Assembly (NCBI RefSeq): GCF_046035435.1
Contig: NZ_JBFNFH010000013.1
Source of the DNA: Helcococcus bovis
Lineage (GTDB): Bacteria; Bacillota; Clostridia; Tissierellales; Peptoniphilaceae
Strand: one strand, 5' to 3'
Length of the DNA stretch: 52,113 nucleotides
Made by a program: the position numbers and the translations under genes. Positions 1 through 8,351 of the stretch are shown in pieces. The notes under the pieces were generated by a model, which did no database searches, was not told the DNA's origin, and saw only the letters and a list, made by a program, of their open reading frames with translations. Each line of letters begins with the position of its first letter. Position 1 is the stretch's first letter.

Positions 1-51
1 AATAGCTTAGTCGCTCTTTTTATTGCCTAAAATTGAAAAGGAGAACCTACA

Positions 52-338
52 ATGAAGAAAGAAAAAACATTACAAGAAGTCAAAATGGAAATAGAAAATC
101 TTGAAGAAGAAAAAGAAAATTATGAAACTCAACTACAACAATTAGGAATAGAGAAAAGATTTTAATTAAACAAGCCAAGATAAACGAACAGAAAAAAAGA
201 AATCATAGATTGATTGTTAGAGGAGTTATTTTAGAAAGTTTTATCGAGGGGGCAGAAGAAAAAATTGAGGAAGAAATCAAGACCATTTTAGAAAAAGTCT
301 TTGCTAAAAATCAAACAGATGAAGAAAAAGAGCATTAG
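52..338 (+). pseudogene. Frameshifted DUF3847-like mobile-element gene
   Basis: An ATG at 52, preceded by AAAAGGAGAACC, opens a Lys/Glu-rich reading frame that stops at 163-165 after 37 codons. From about 159 the frame shifted by -1 continues without interruption to a TAG at 336-338 and reads as the natural second half (HRLIVRGVILESFIEGAEE). Joined, the two parts give a small charged coiled-coil protein resembling the DUF3847 family, which usually sits next to relaxase genes in conjugative or mobilizable elements; I recognise this by eye only. The break lies in an A/T-rich run, so it is either a real frameshift or a sequencing error. No relaxase follows, which fits the eroded edge of an integrated element. 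Confidence 0.6.
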
Positions 339-377
339 AAAATGAAAAAATCAAGGGGAAAGAAAAAACTTGTAAAT

Positions 378-420
378 CCCTTAGTTTACTAAGGGCACAA
401 TTATACACCCTAAAGGGTGT
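378..420 (-). other. Paired hairpins, possible MOBQ-type oriT remnant
   Basis: Two perfect small inverted repeats lie ten bases apart: CCCTTAG/CTAAGGG around TTTA (378-395) and ACACCC/GGGTGT around TAAA (405-420). On the minus strand the second is followed by TAATTGTGCCCTTA (403-390). I recall the nick region of MOBQ plasmids such as pGO1/pSK41 as TAAGTGCGCCCTTA, which matches at 12 of 14 positions. A hairpin just 5' of the nick is the usual oriT layout, and the adjacent DUF3847 remnant is relaxase-associated. The relaxase itself is absent. Alternatively these are two weak hairpins with no transfer role. Confidence 0.35.
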
Positions 421-477
421 TAGTGTCAACATAAAAATGTAGCTTAAAATATCCTCAAAAAATTAAATTAAAAAAAA

Positions 478-717
478 GCGATAACAAAAAAGTGGTTAAA
501 AATTATCTCAAAATTGCTATCTTTAAAATTGAGATAATAAAATTGAGTAAAATTTTCAAAAATTATTCATGAAAAATACCCACAAATTGAAGTTTTTTAA
601 AAAAGCGATAAAAATTTGATCGAAAAAAATACTCACAAAATTAAAAATCTAAAATTTGCGATAATTTTTTAGTGAAAAATTATACCCACAAAAATAAAAA
701 ATTTAAAAATGAGATAA
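478..717. repeat. Degenerate ~53-bp AT-rich tandem repeat
   Basis: The heptamer GMGATAA recurs at 478, 531, 605, 658 and 711. The spacings are 53, 74, 53 and 53 bp. Between heptamers there are recurring A/T tracts and, in two units, TACCCACAAA. One unit contains a 9-bp hairpin (ATAATTTTT/AAAAATTAT, 661-683). A related stretch lies at 8235-8280, again next to a structured terminator-like element. There is no coding potential. The rest of 341-943 holds only the oriT-like hairpins, element copy A and a possible TATAAT at 824. Confidence 0.5.
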
Positions 718-799
718 AAATAAAGAGATTTCACTTATGGCACTGCTCCTCGCTCCCTTTGGGAGCTGCGGAGGTGGCAGAATCGGAACTTATTTTTTA
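716..799 (+). repeat. Structured element copy A (degenerate, orphan)
   Basis: First of four copies of a structured element (others at 8104, 8266 and 48018). It holds the conserved GGCAC, then a nine-base segment ending CCTCG, a CTCCC/GGGAG hairpin with TTT loop, and CTGCGGAGGT, bracketed by AAAAATAA and TTATTTTT. The 3' block differs from the other copies: GGCAGAATC replaces GCCTACGTG, so the second stem is weakened, and the outer stem pairs only partly (GATTTC with GAATC). No complete gene ends just upstream, so it is not an obvious gene terminator here. Its T-rich 3' flank could still end transcription. Confidence 0.6.
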
Positions 800-943
800 A
801 GAGTGGTTTTTTGTATTTCATGTTATAATAACGAATAAAAGGAATTGATTTTATTTGAAAAACTTAATGATAGTTATATTAAAAGATTAGAAGAAAAAAA
901 ATAAAGGGTAAATTAAAATTAAATTTTATGAGGTGAATACAAA

Positions 944-1288
944 ATGAAAATTTTAATAGAAGAGCTTCAAGAATATTTATATGACTACTATATAAATGGT
1001 GGAAATGATCAAAGTTTATTTATGAAGCTTGTAGAGGAAATTGGTGAGGTAGCAGAGGTCTTAAATAAAAAGGCAGGTAGAAAACATGTCGGGGATGAAG
1101 ACTTGAAGTCTCAATTAGGAAACGAATTAGCCGATGTAATACACTATGCAGTAGCAATTGCTGCATTAAACGATATTGATATAAATGATATTATTATTGA
1201 TAAAGATAAATTTGCGTCTATAAAATATAATCATAAACACAATCTAGAACAGTTTATTTTGGGTAGAAGATTAAATAAAAACAAATAA
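944..1288 (+). CDS. MazG-like nucleotide pyrophosphohydrolase
   Basis: A 114-residue protein with the four-helix all-alpha NTP pyrophosphohydrolase signature. EEIGEVAEVLN at about residues 31-41 and ELADVIHY at about 61-68 supply the E-x-x-E and E-x-x-D metal-binding pairs of the MazG superfamily. Such enzymes hydrolyse (d)NTPs to monophosphate and pyrophosphate and are thought to clean the nucleotide pool. Its length fits a single-domain MazG-like enzyme rather than the two-domain MazG. An AGGTGA ribosome site lies eight bases before the ATG. It stands alone behind the mobile-element remnant. The substrate cannot be told from the sequence. Confidence 0.8.
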   Translation: MKILIEELQEYLYDYYINGGNDQSLFMKLVEEIGEVAEVLNKKAGRKHVGDEDLKSQLGNELADVIHYAVAIAALNDIDINDIIIDKDKFASIKYNHKHNLEQFILGRRLNKNK

Positions 1289-1345
1289 AATAATTTGTAG
1301 ATATTAATAATACATTCTGGTATAAATGTGAAAAATGGAGGTGCT

Positions 1346-2101
1346 ATGAAAACTAATAAAACTATAGAAACTATTTTAAATCATAGATCAATTAGAAAGT
1401 GGAAGGATGAGAAGTTATCTGATGACGTTTTAGAAACTTTATACAATGTGGCTAATAGGACTTCAACTTCAATAGGTATGCAAACAGCTTCAATAATAAG
1501 AGTTGTTGATAAAGAGAAAAGAGCTCAAATTGCTGAAATTTCAACTCAGAAATATGTAAATGAAGCTCCTGAATTTTGGATATATGTTGCTGATAATTAT
1601 AGAAATCATAGAATTTTACAAGAGGCAGATGCACCAGAAGATCATACAAATGATGTAGATAGATTGTTTTCATCATTTACTGATGCGGCAATAATGGCTC
1701 AAAATGTTGCAAATGCGGCAGAATCATTAGGTTTAGGGATTGTATATTTTGGTTCGATTCTTAATGATGTTAGAAAAATTGTGGAAATTTTAGACTTACC
1801 AGAACACACATTCCCTGTAGTAGGAATGGGAATCGGATATCCAGACCAAGATCCACAATTAAAACCAAGAATGAATTATGAAAATAGAATTTTTACAGAT
1901 TCATATCAAAAATATGAAAACTATCATGAAGTGTTTAAGGAATATGATGAAGAAATGGTAAAATACTACGATCTTAGAAATGCAAATAGTCCTGTTGATA
2001 AATTTACAGAACAAGCAATTGCAAAATATACAAAACAACAAGTTAAAAGACAAGAATTGTTACAAGTAGCGAAAGAACAAGGATTTGACTTGGGGATATA
2101 A
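1346..2101 (+). CDS. NADPH-dependent nitroreductase family flavoprotein
   Basis: A 251-residue FMN-dependent oxidoreductase resembling the NfsA/FRP branch of the nitroreductase family. The N-terminal HRSIRKWKDEKL motif binds FMN phosphate, a Ser/Thr-rich segment with GMQTAS follows near residue 40, and the core helix and strand FTDAAIMAQN and GLGIVYFGSI precede VVGMGIGYPDQDP, the typical GxxxGxP turn. These enzymes reduce nitroaromatics, quinones or flavins using NAD(P)H in the cytoplasm. A longer frame opens at a GTG at 1328, but GGAGGTGCT sits directly before the ATG at 1346, so the internal start is chosen. Substrate is unknown. Confidence 0.85.
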   Translation: MKTNKTIETILNHRSIRKWKDEKLSDDVLETLYNVANRTSTSIGMQTASIIRVVDKEKRAQIAEISTQKYVNEAPEFWIYVADNYRNHRILQEADAPEDHTNDVDRLFSSFTDAAIMAQNVANAAESLGLGIVYFGSILNDVRKIVEILDLPEHTFPVVGMGIGYPDQDPQLKPRMNYENRIFTDSYQKYENYHEVFKEYDEEMVKYYDLRNANSPVDKFTEQAIAKYTKQQVKRQELLQVAKEQGFDLGI

Positions 2102-2132
2102 AATAAAATAAAACAAATTTATAGGAGTTTTT

Positions 2133-2474
2133 ATGGATGTTAAAGACATTATTGTGATAGTTTTTAATATATTATTTTTATCTATTATGGTATATCTAAT
2201 ATATAGGTCGTATATTAAACAAAAATATTATTCTGGTAAAAAGTTTATTTGGTCAAAGCGAGATAATCAAAACGAAAAATTAAAAGGATACCATTATTAT
2301 GAAAATCCTATAAATTTATCATTTTTTACTATTTCATTTTTAATTAAATCAGTAGAGATTTATATTATAGAATTTAAATATTTTCCTATAATTTTTATAA
2401 TATTCATATGTTTAATGACGTATATTATAGTGAGTTATTTTAAGGAAAGAAGTTTAAGAAATAAAACAAAATAG
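2133..2474 (+). CDS. Small membrane protein of unknown function
   Basis: A 113-residue protein with one hydrophobic segment at about residues 5-24 and a second long hydrophobic region at about 60-103, probably two more helices around a short loop. The middle is basic and hydrophilic (residues 25-55) with several Tyr, and the C-terminus ends in a basic tail. I recognise no family. TAGGAG precedes the ATG, and it starts 31 bases after the nitroreductase, so the two may share a transcript that ends at the terminator at 2482. Confidence 0.6.
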   Translation: MDVKDIIVIVFNILFLSIMVYLIYRSYIKQKYYSGKKFIWSKRDNQNEKLKGYHYYENPINLSFFTISFLIKSVEIYIIEFKYFPIIFIIFICLMTYIIVSYFKERSLRNKTK

Positions 2475-2481
2475 AGAAAAT

Positions 2482-2522
2482 AGAGTTGGAAAATTAGCTT
2501 TTATTCCAATTCTTTTTTTTGT
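2482..2522 (+). terminator. Rho-independent terminator
   Basis: AGAGTTGGAA pairs with TTCCAATTCT (one G-U pair) around a 12-base loop and runs into TTTTTTTT, eight bases after the stop of the small membrane-protein gene. The following 2523-2760 is very AT-rich and I see nothing else in it. Confidence 0.85.
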
Positions 2523-2764
2523 TATTAGGAATTCTTTTAGGGATTTTAGTAAAATGAATTCCAATTAAAATAAATATTCAAAAACACATAAAAAAATATA
2601 AATTATCTGTTAATGAAAATTTTATACATAAATTATAAATAATAACAGTATAATTGAATAAATTCAATATTATTCAAATATTCCTATATATCTTATTGTA
2701 ATACGATAAAAATATACATTTATAGAAAAAATATACAAATATATAAATAAAATAAAACTTTTTA

Positions 2765-2793
2765 TTGATTATTCCTGAAAAATAAAGTATAAT
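2765..2793 (+). promoter_or_regulatory. Sigma-A promoter of the subtilisin gene
   Basis: TTGATT (2765-2770), a 17-base spacer and TATAAT (2788-2793) lie 26 bases before the ATG of the envelope protease, whose ribosome site is GGGAGG. The -10 matches the vegetative consensus exactly and the -35 at four of six positions. Confidence 0.65.
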
Positions 2794-2819
2794 TACAATT
2801 AAAATTTTAGGGAGGATAT

Positions 2820-5800
2820 ATGAGAGGAAAAAGAATATTATCAGTAATTTTTTCTATTGCAATTTTGTTTACTGCATTACCAGTTAAATCATTTGCAATG
2901 GATATGCCACTAGAATGGGTTGTAAATAAAGGTAACCCTGAAGAAGAAACAGCAAGAGTTGTTATTCAATTGAAAAAAGATACAAATAAGGATCTTATAA
3001 AATCAAAAGTGAATCAATATCTAGGAGTTAAGTTGAAAAAAGACTTTAATGTTGTATTTAATGGATTTTCTGCAGATGTGCCAAAATCTATAATTCCATT
3101 ATTAAAAAACATGAGAGGTATTGAAGATGTAACAGAGTCTAGGGAATATTATCCGTTAATGACTTCAAGCAAATATTTGACTCAAGTATTGGAAGCAACT
3201 AAGAATTATAAAAATAAAGGTGAGGGGATGGTTGTTTCAATTATTGACTCAGGGATTGATGTTAGTCACCCAGATATGCAAAATTTAACTAATCCTGAAA
3301 AAGCAAAGATTAAATCACCTTTTGTTAGTGATAAAAATAAAGACACTAAATTTACTATGAAAGTTCCTTATGGATATAATTTTGCAGATGAGTCATATTT
3401 TGTAAAAGGTACAGAATCAGATCATGGTATGCATGTTGCAGGAATAGTTGGAGCAAATGGAGATGAGAGTAAAAAGGGAATTTCAGGAGTGGCAAGTGAA
3501 GTTCAACTTTTAGCTATGAAGGTTTTTAGTAAAGATGAAAAGCAAAAAGGTGCAAAAGACGATGATATTATAGCAGCTATAGAAGCATCTATATTACATA
3601 ATGCAGATATAATTAACATGTCATTAGGAAGTGTTTCAGGATTTATGAATGATAATGATCCTGTACAAAGAGCTGTAAATGCTGCAACAGATAAAGGGGT
3701 TTTAGTTGTAATTGCAGCAGGTAATGATACTGCAGCGTTTGTTGATAATAGAAAAACTAAAAATATTTCTAATAAATTTGAAAGACAAGATATAGGTGTT
3801 GTAGCGTCTCCATCAACATCAAGAAAAGCATTAAGTATTGCATCTTATGAAAATACACATAAGTATGTTCATTATGTAAACTTTAATGAAAATGGACAAC
3901 AAGTTAGAAATGAGTATAAGATAACTCAGGGAGAATTAAAATCAGCTAAAAATAAAATGGTTTATGTTGAATTAGGATATAAAGAAGATTTTGAAAAGAA
4001 AAAGGATGCTGTTAAAGGTAAAATTGCATTAATTCAAAGAGGAAAGATTACTTTTACTGAAAAAATTAATAATGCTTATGAATACGGTGCAGCAGGAGTA
4101 GTAATATTTAACAATGAAGATGCAGAAATGCCAAGTATGGAAATTACTGGGGCAAATAAAAATATTTTTGTTACTAGCTTTGAAAAAGCTTTAGGTGAAA
4201 AGATAAAAAATTTAGTAGAGTCAAACCCTGATTTTGAGATAGAATTTGAAAAAGATCCAGTTAAAGTTGATAGTGATAAAAAAGATGATATGAGTGTTTT
4301 TTCATCAATTGGATCAACATCAAATCTTGATTTTAAACCTGAATTAACAGGGATAGGAGGCAATGTTTATTCAACTATAAATGATGGTAAATATGGGCTT
4401 TCAAGTGGTACATCAATGGCTTCCCCTCACGTTGCGGGAGCAAGTGCTATTGTTTTATCACAAATAAAAAATGATATAAAAACAGGAATAGATAATTATG
4501 CTTTATTTACAAAATATACTTTGATAAATTCAGCGAAAATAATGACTAATAATAATTTTGAAAATAAATTACCATTTTCACCAAGAAGACAAGGTGCTGG
4601 ATTAATTCAAACAGAAGATGCTATTAAAAATAGAGTTATATTAACAAATTCTGCTGATAATGAGCCAACAGGAGCTTTAAGAGATTTTGTAGGAAATAAA
4701 GAATTTACAATAAATGCTAAAAATTATGGTGATAAAACATTAACTTTTGAAGTTAAACCATTAAAAGTTCAAACTACTATGAATATAAATAAAGAAGTGA
4801 AAGAAGTTTTAAGTAGTGCTAATATAAGTGTTGATAAGGGAAATATTACTATTAAACCAGGGGAAACTGTTAAAATTAATGTTAAATTAAATGCTAGTGA
4901 AGTTTCAAATCAATTTGTAGAAGGATTTATAAATTTTATTTCTAAAGATCAAAATCAACCAAATATTCATTTTACTTATATGGGCTTTGTTGGTAATTGG
5001 AATCAAGAAGATATTTTTGATAAGCCATATAATCTAGAAAATAAAAATAATACTTATTATACAGATACACAACTATTTTCAACTGTAGGACAAGGTTTTT
5101 TAGGAAAATCAGAAGTTGTTACTTTAGGTATTAAGCCTAAACTAGCTCCAAAAGATAGAATACCAGATGCTAAATATGTATCATTTTCACCTAATAATGA
5201 TAATGCAGCGGAAGTTATAATGCCTCAAATTGGATTACTTAGACCTGCCTCAAGTTTAAAATTTAGCGTATTAAATTCTAATAAAGAAACAGTTAGAGTT
5301 TTAGGTGAAGAATATAATGTGAGACGTCAAACTTTTGTTGATTATAATAAAGCTGTTACAAAGGGGGAATTATTTAAGACTCGACCATTCTTTGCAGGAT
5401 TATGGGATGGAAAAGTATATGATAAAAAGACAGGACAATTAAAATTAACAGATGATGGACAATATTACATCAAAGTAGAAGGTAAATTATCTGATAAATA
5501 TTCTTATCAAACTTTAGAGTTACCTGTTAAAGTTGATACAAAAGTTCCTAAAATTAACATTCAAAAAGAATTATTGAAGGAATATAAAGTGTTAAATGAT
5601 GGTAGAGAGATAAGTTATAAAGTAGATGATGCTACAGGAGTATCCTACACATATGTTAAAATTGGAGAAAAAAGATATGATGCATCATATGACGAAAACA
5701 CAAAGTTATATACTGTCAAAGTTCCATTTACAAATGTAAGTAGTGAAAAGGCAGAAATATATGCTTATGACTATGCATATAATGAAGCTAAATATACAAT

Positions 5801-8102
5801 TAATAATTTTGGAGATAATCCGCTACAAGTTGAAAGATGGAATAGTTTCATTGATAAGAAAATAAAAATATTTCCATCTGAACAATTTTCGGCTACGACA
5901 AATTTAGATGAAACAGAAACTATGAAATTGATTTTCAAAAATCAAAAAGAAACAATAGAAAAAGGACCATTTAAAGTTAGAAGTAAAAAAGTAATGTTTG
6001 GATCAGAATTTTATTTAAGTCCGGAACAACAAGGAAAATACGAAGCTTTTGTTGAAGAATACGGAAAAGAAAATAAGTTATTAAGAACCGTCTCACTTGG
6101 AGAATTTATTTATGATTATGTAAAGCCAACAATAACTTTAGATAATGCTATAAAAATTGATAAAGATAGTAAGAAACAACTTGATACAAGTGATCCGACA
6201 TTAAAAAGGGATGCTAAATTGTTTAATACTTATGATCAGTATAAAATAGAATTAAATCCTGATGGTTCAGTTAATTTCAAAGGAACTGTAAAAGACAATG
6301 TTTTTTCTCCTAAAGAACTTAAATTTACAGTTAATAGAGGTGAAGAAATAAAAATAAATGATGATGGGACATTCAATCATAAATTCTCAAGTCCTTCATC
6401 AATGTTTGATTTCTTAAACTTGAGACAACCAGGACCTGGAAAAATAGAAGTAAGTAAGACTATAGAAGGTTTGGATTTAGCTGTTCCTACAAATAAAATT
6501 TCTGAGAGAAAAGGACTTGAAAAAACAATTGTAATTTCTGAATATATTAAAAGTTCTAAAGAAGTTGAAAATACAGAAAAAGAAACTATTTTAAGTGTAA
6601 CAAATAGAATTGTATTGAACAGTAAAAATTTAGAAAAAGATGCAACTCAGAAAGTAGAAAAAATAGATGGTAAATTCTATTTTGAACTAACAGGAAATAC
6701 AAATAATTCAGAATCAAGAATATTTGTAAATGGGAATGAATCTACAATAAATAGTACTGTTGGAGGTGGAAATAGATTTGCATATAAAGTAGAACTTAAA
6801 GAAGGAATGAATCCGGTAAGCGTAAGAGTTGAAGACAAGGAAGGAAAACTTTTAGTTGATAGAAAAGTAAGAATCCTGTTTGACAATACTCTTCCAGAAT
6901 TAACTTTAAGTGACAATACAAAAAATACTATAAAAGTAGAATCTGAAACAAAAGATGGAAAAACCATTGAGAAAAATTATATAGAAACTTATGAAGATTT
7001 TATAGAATTAAAAGGAAAGATTAAGGATAATGGTTTTGGTTATACAATTTTAGTAAATGGGGATCATGTTATAAGCTACAGAAATGAAGCTGCAGCAGGA
7101 GATACTAAATATGGAAATAACGAAAAAGAATTTATTAAACAGGTTAAAGTTGAAGATGGAGATGTTGTAACGGTTACATTGACAGACTCTTTGGAAAATA
7201 GCTATGAAATTCAATACATTGTAAGAAAAGTAGAAAGACCTGTAATTGTTGAAGAAGTAACTAAAAATGAACCAAATGATCAGGCTAAAATTGATGAAAA
7301 ATTAAAAGAACAAGCTAAGGATCCAAAAGATATTAGTATAAAATCTGATGTAGATAATAAAGTAGAAAAAGATACATCAAAAATAACTACAAAAGAATCT
7401 AAAAAAGATGATAATATTACTAAAAAAGTAGATGATATAGTATTTGAAGGTAAAAATTTGATATTAAATCCACTAAAAATTGTAGTTAAAAAATCGGATA
7501 ATTTAGAAGATTTATTAAATGATAAATATGAAATTTCTGTAAACAAAAATGGTAAAAATGTTGAAAAACTAGATTCTCCAGTTAAAATATACATTCCTAT
7601 CACTAAAAAGAATTTCAAATCTCTATCATTAAGTAGAGATGGAAATGTAGAAGAAATTAAAAATTATCAAATAATTGAAAAAGATGGCAAAAAATATATT
7701 GAATTGAATACTGATAAATTATCAAATTATGTTTTATCATATGAATCAGAAAAAGTGACTTCATTTGAACTGAATGATAAATTGAGTATAAATGAAAATA
7801 TATCAAAAAATGTATCTTCAAATTCAGAAACTACTGAAGAAATTAAAGTATTAAATAATACTGAAAAAATAAATTCTGATAGTTCAAATAAAACACTTGA
7901 GAAAACAACGGAAGAACAAAAAAATAATAAAAAATCTGTTGAAAATTCTAAAGAAACTAAAAAAGAAGACGAGTTGTCAGATTCTAAAAATACAGAAAAT
8001 AAAGATAATTCAAGTTTATTAGATATTACAAGTATAATAGTAATTATATTAGTGGTTATATCTTTAGGAATTTACTTAGTTTTGAGAAAAAATAAAAAAT
8101 AA
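2820..8102 (+). CDS. Cell-envelope subtilisin-like serine protease (S8, C5a peptidase/lactocepin type)
   Basis: A 1760-residue secreted protease. A signal peptide ends near AMA-like SFAMD (residue ~27), then an I9-type propeptide spans about 43-112. The S8 domain shows Asp143 (IIDSGID), His202 (DHGMHVAG, Met where Thr is usual), oxyanion Asn302 (AAGND) and Ser532 (SGTSMASPHVAG). A protease-associated domain is inserted at about 370-490. An Fn3-like domain at about 620-740 and further beta-sandwich repeats follow, as in C5a peptidase and lactocepin. Residues ~1480-1730 are Lys/Glu/Asn-rich wall-spanning sequence. The protein ends in a hydrophobic helix and RKNKK, but no LPxTG precedes it, so membrane anchoring rather than sortase attachment is likely. 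Probable role: cleavage of host or nutrient proteins; host targets are inference. Confidence 0.92.
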   Translation: MRGKRILSVIFSIAILFTALPVKSFAMDMPLEWVVNKGNPEEETARVVIQLKKDTNKDLIKSKVNQYLGVKLKKDFNVVFNGFSADVPKSIIPLLKNMRGIEDVTESREYYPLMTSSKYLTQVLEATKNYKNKGEGMVVSIIDSGIDVSHPDMQNLTNPEKAKIKSPFVSDKNKDTKFTMKVPYGYNFADESYFVKGTESDHGMHVAGIVGANGDESKKGISGVASEVQLLAMKVFSKDEKQKGAKDDDIIAAIEASILHNADIINMSLGSVSGFMNDNDPVQRAVNAATDKGVLVVIAAGNDTAAFVDNRKTKNISNKFERQDIGVVASPSTSRKALSIASYENTHKYVHYVNFNENGQQVRNEYKITQGELKSAKNKMVYVELGYKEDFEKKKDAVKGKIALIQRGKITFTEKINNAYEYGAAGVVIFNNEDAEMPSMEITGANKNIFVTSFEKALGEKIKNLVESNPDFEIEFEKDPVKVDSDKKDDMSVFSSIGSTSNLDFKPELTGIGGNVYSTINDGKYGLSSGTSMASPHVAGASAIVLSQIKNDIKTGIDNYALFTKYTLINSAKIMTNNNFENKLPFSPRRQGAGLIQTEDAIKNRVILTNSADNEPTGALRDFVGNKEFTINAKNYGDKTLTFEVKPLKVQTTMNINKEVKEVLSSANISVDKGNITIKPGETVKINVKLNASEVSNQFVEGFINFISKDQNQPNIHFTYMGFVGNWNQEDIFDKPYNLENKNNTYYTDTQLFSTVGQGFLGKSEVVTLGIKPKLAPKDRIPDAKYVSFSPNNDNAAEVIMPQIGLLRPASSLKFSVLNSNKETVRVLGEEYNVRRQTFVDYNKAVTKGELFKTRPFFAGLWDGKVYDKKTGQLKLTDDGQYYIKVEGKLSDKYSYQTLELPVKVDTKVPKINIQKELLKEYKVLNDGREISYKVDDATGVSYTYVKIGEKRYDASYDENTKLYTVKVPFTNVSSEKAEIYAYDYAYNEAKYTINNFGDNPLQVERWNSFIDKKIKIFPSEQFSATTNLDETETMKLIFKNQKETIEKGPFKVRSKKVMFGSEFYLSPEQQGKYEAFVEEYGKENKLLRTVSLGEFIYDYVKPTITLDNAIKIDKDSKKQLDTSDPTLKRDAKLFNTYDQYKIELNPDGSVNFKGTVKDNVFSPKELKFTVNRGEEIKINDDGTFNHKFSSPSSMFDFLNLRQPGPGKIEVSKTIEGLDLAVPTNKISERKGLEKTIVISEYIKSSKEVENTEKETILSVTNRIVLNSKNLEKDATQKVEKIDGKFYFELTGNTNNSESRIFVNGNESTINSTVGGGNRFAYKVELKEGMNPVSVRVEDKEGKLLVDRKVRILFDNTLPELTLSDNTKNTIKVESETKDGKTIEKNYIETYEDFIELKGKIKDNGFGYTILVNGDHVISYRNEAAAGDTKYGNNEKEFIKQVKVEDGDVVTVTLTDSLENSYEIQYIVRKVERPVIVEEVTKNEPNDQAKIDEKLKEQAKDPKDISIKSDVDNKVEKDTSKITTKESKKDDNITKKVDDIVFEGKNLILNPLKIVVKKSDNLEDLLNDKYEISVNKNGKNVEKLDSPVKIYIPITKKNFKSLSLSRDGNVEEIKNYQIIEKDGKKYIELNTDKLSNYVLSYESEKVTSFELNDKLSINENISKNVSSNSETTEEIKVLNNTEKINSDSSNKTLEKTTEEQKNNKKSVENSKETKKEDELSDSKNTENKDNSSLLDITSIIVIILVVISLGIYLVLRKNKK

Positions 8103-8103
8103 T

Positions 8104-8187
8104 AAAAAATAAAGAGATTTCACTAATGGTACTAGCCCTCTCTCCTATGGAGCTGCGGAGGTGCCTACGTGAAACTCTTTATTTTTT
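8104..8187 (+). terminator. Structured element copy B, 3' end of subtilisin gene
   Basis: It begins one base after the protease stop codon. The outer stem is 19 bp with one bulged A: AAAAAATAAAGAG then TTTCAC (8104-8123) pair with GTGAAA then CTCTTTATTTTTT (8169-8187). Inside are GGTAC pairing with GTGCC, the conserved TAGCCCTCT and CTGCGGAGGT internal-loop strands, and a CTCC/GGAG hairpin with TAT loop. With A-tract and T-tract on both sides it could terminate transcription on either strand. The conserved loop bases shared with copies C and D are more than a terminator needs. Confidence 0.75.
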
Positions 8188-8265
8188 ATTGTGATGGTTG
8201 ATATATTAATCTCAATTATTAAAAATAGAAAAAAGAGATAATAAAAATTTAGTAAAAAATTATCC

Positions 8266-8350
8266 TTATAAAAATAAAAAATCCACGCAGGCACTTCCGC
8301 AGGACCGATAGGTCTGAGGACTAGTGCCGAGCGTGTATTCTTTTATTTTT
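8266..8350 (-). terminator. Structured element copy C, 3' end of M16 peptidase gene
   Basis: On the minus strand this starts one base after the metalloprotease stop. It reads ACACGC, TC, GGCAC, TAGTCCTCA, a GACC/GGTC hairpin with TATC loop, CTGCGGAAGT, GCCTGCGTGG and a T-rich tract. It therefore has the same polarity relative to its gene as copies B and D. The hairpin arms differ from B (CTCC/GGAG) but still pair, as expected for a conserved RNA structure. Copies B and C lie tail to tail between convergent genes. An AT-rich stretch at 8235-8280 resembles the 53-bp repeats at 478-717. Confidence 0.72.
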
Positions 8351-8351
8351 T

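Noticed and set aside
845..904. A 19-codon TTG-start frame before the MazG-like gene
   Set aside because: The GGA is directly against the start codon and the sequence is low complexity; no context supports translation.
8281..8336. CTGAGGA on the plus strand of structured element C, resembling the hammerhead ribozyme CUGANGA core
   Set aside because: It is absent from the other three copies, lies on the strand opposite the conserved orientation, and no GAAA core or third stem is present.
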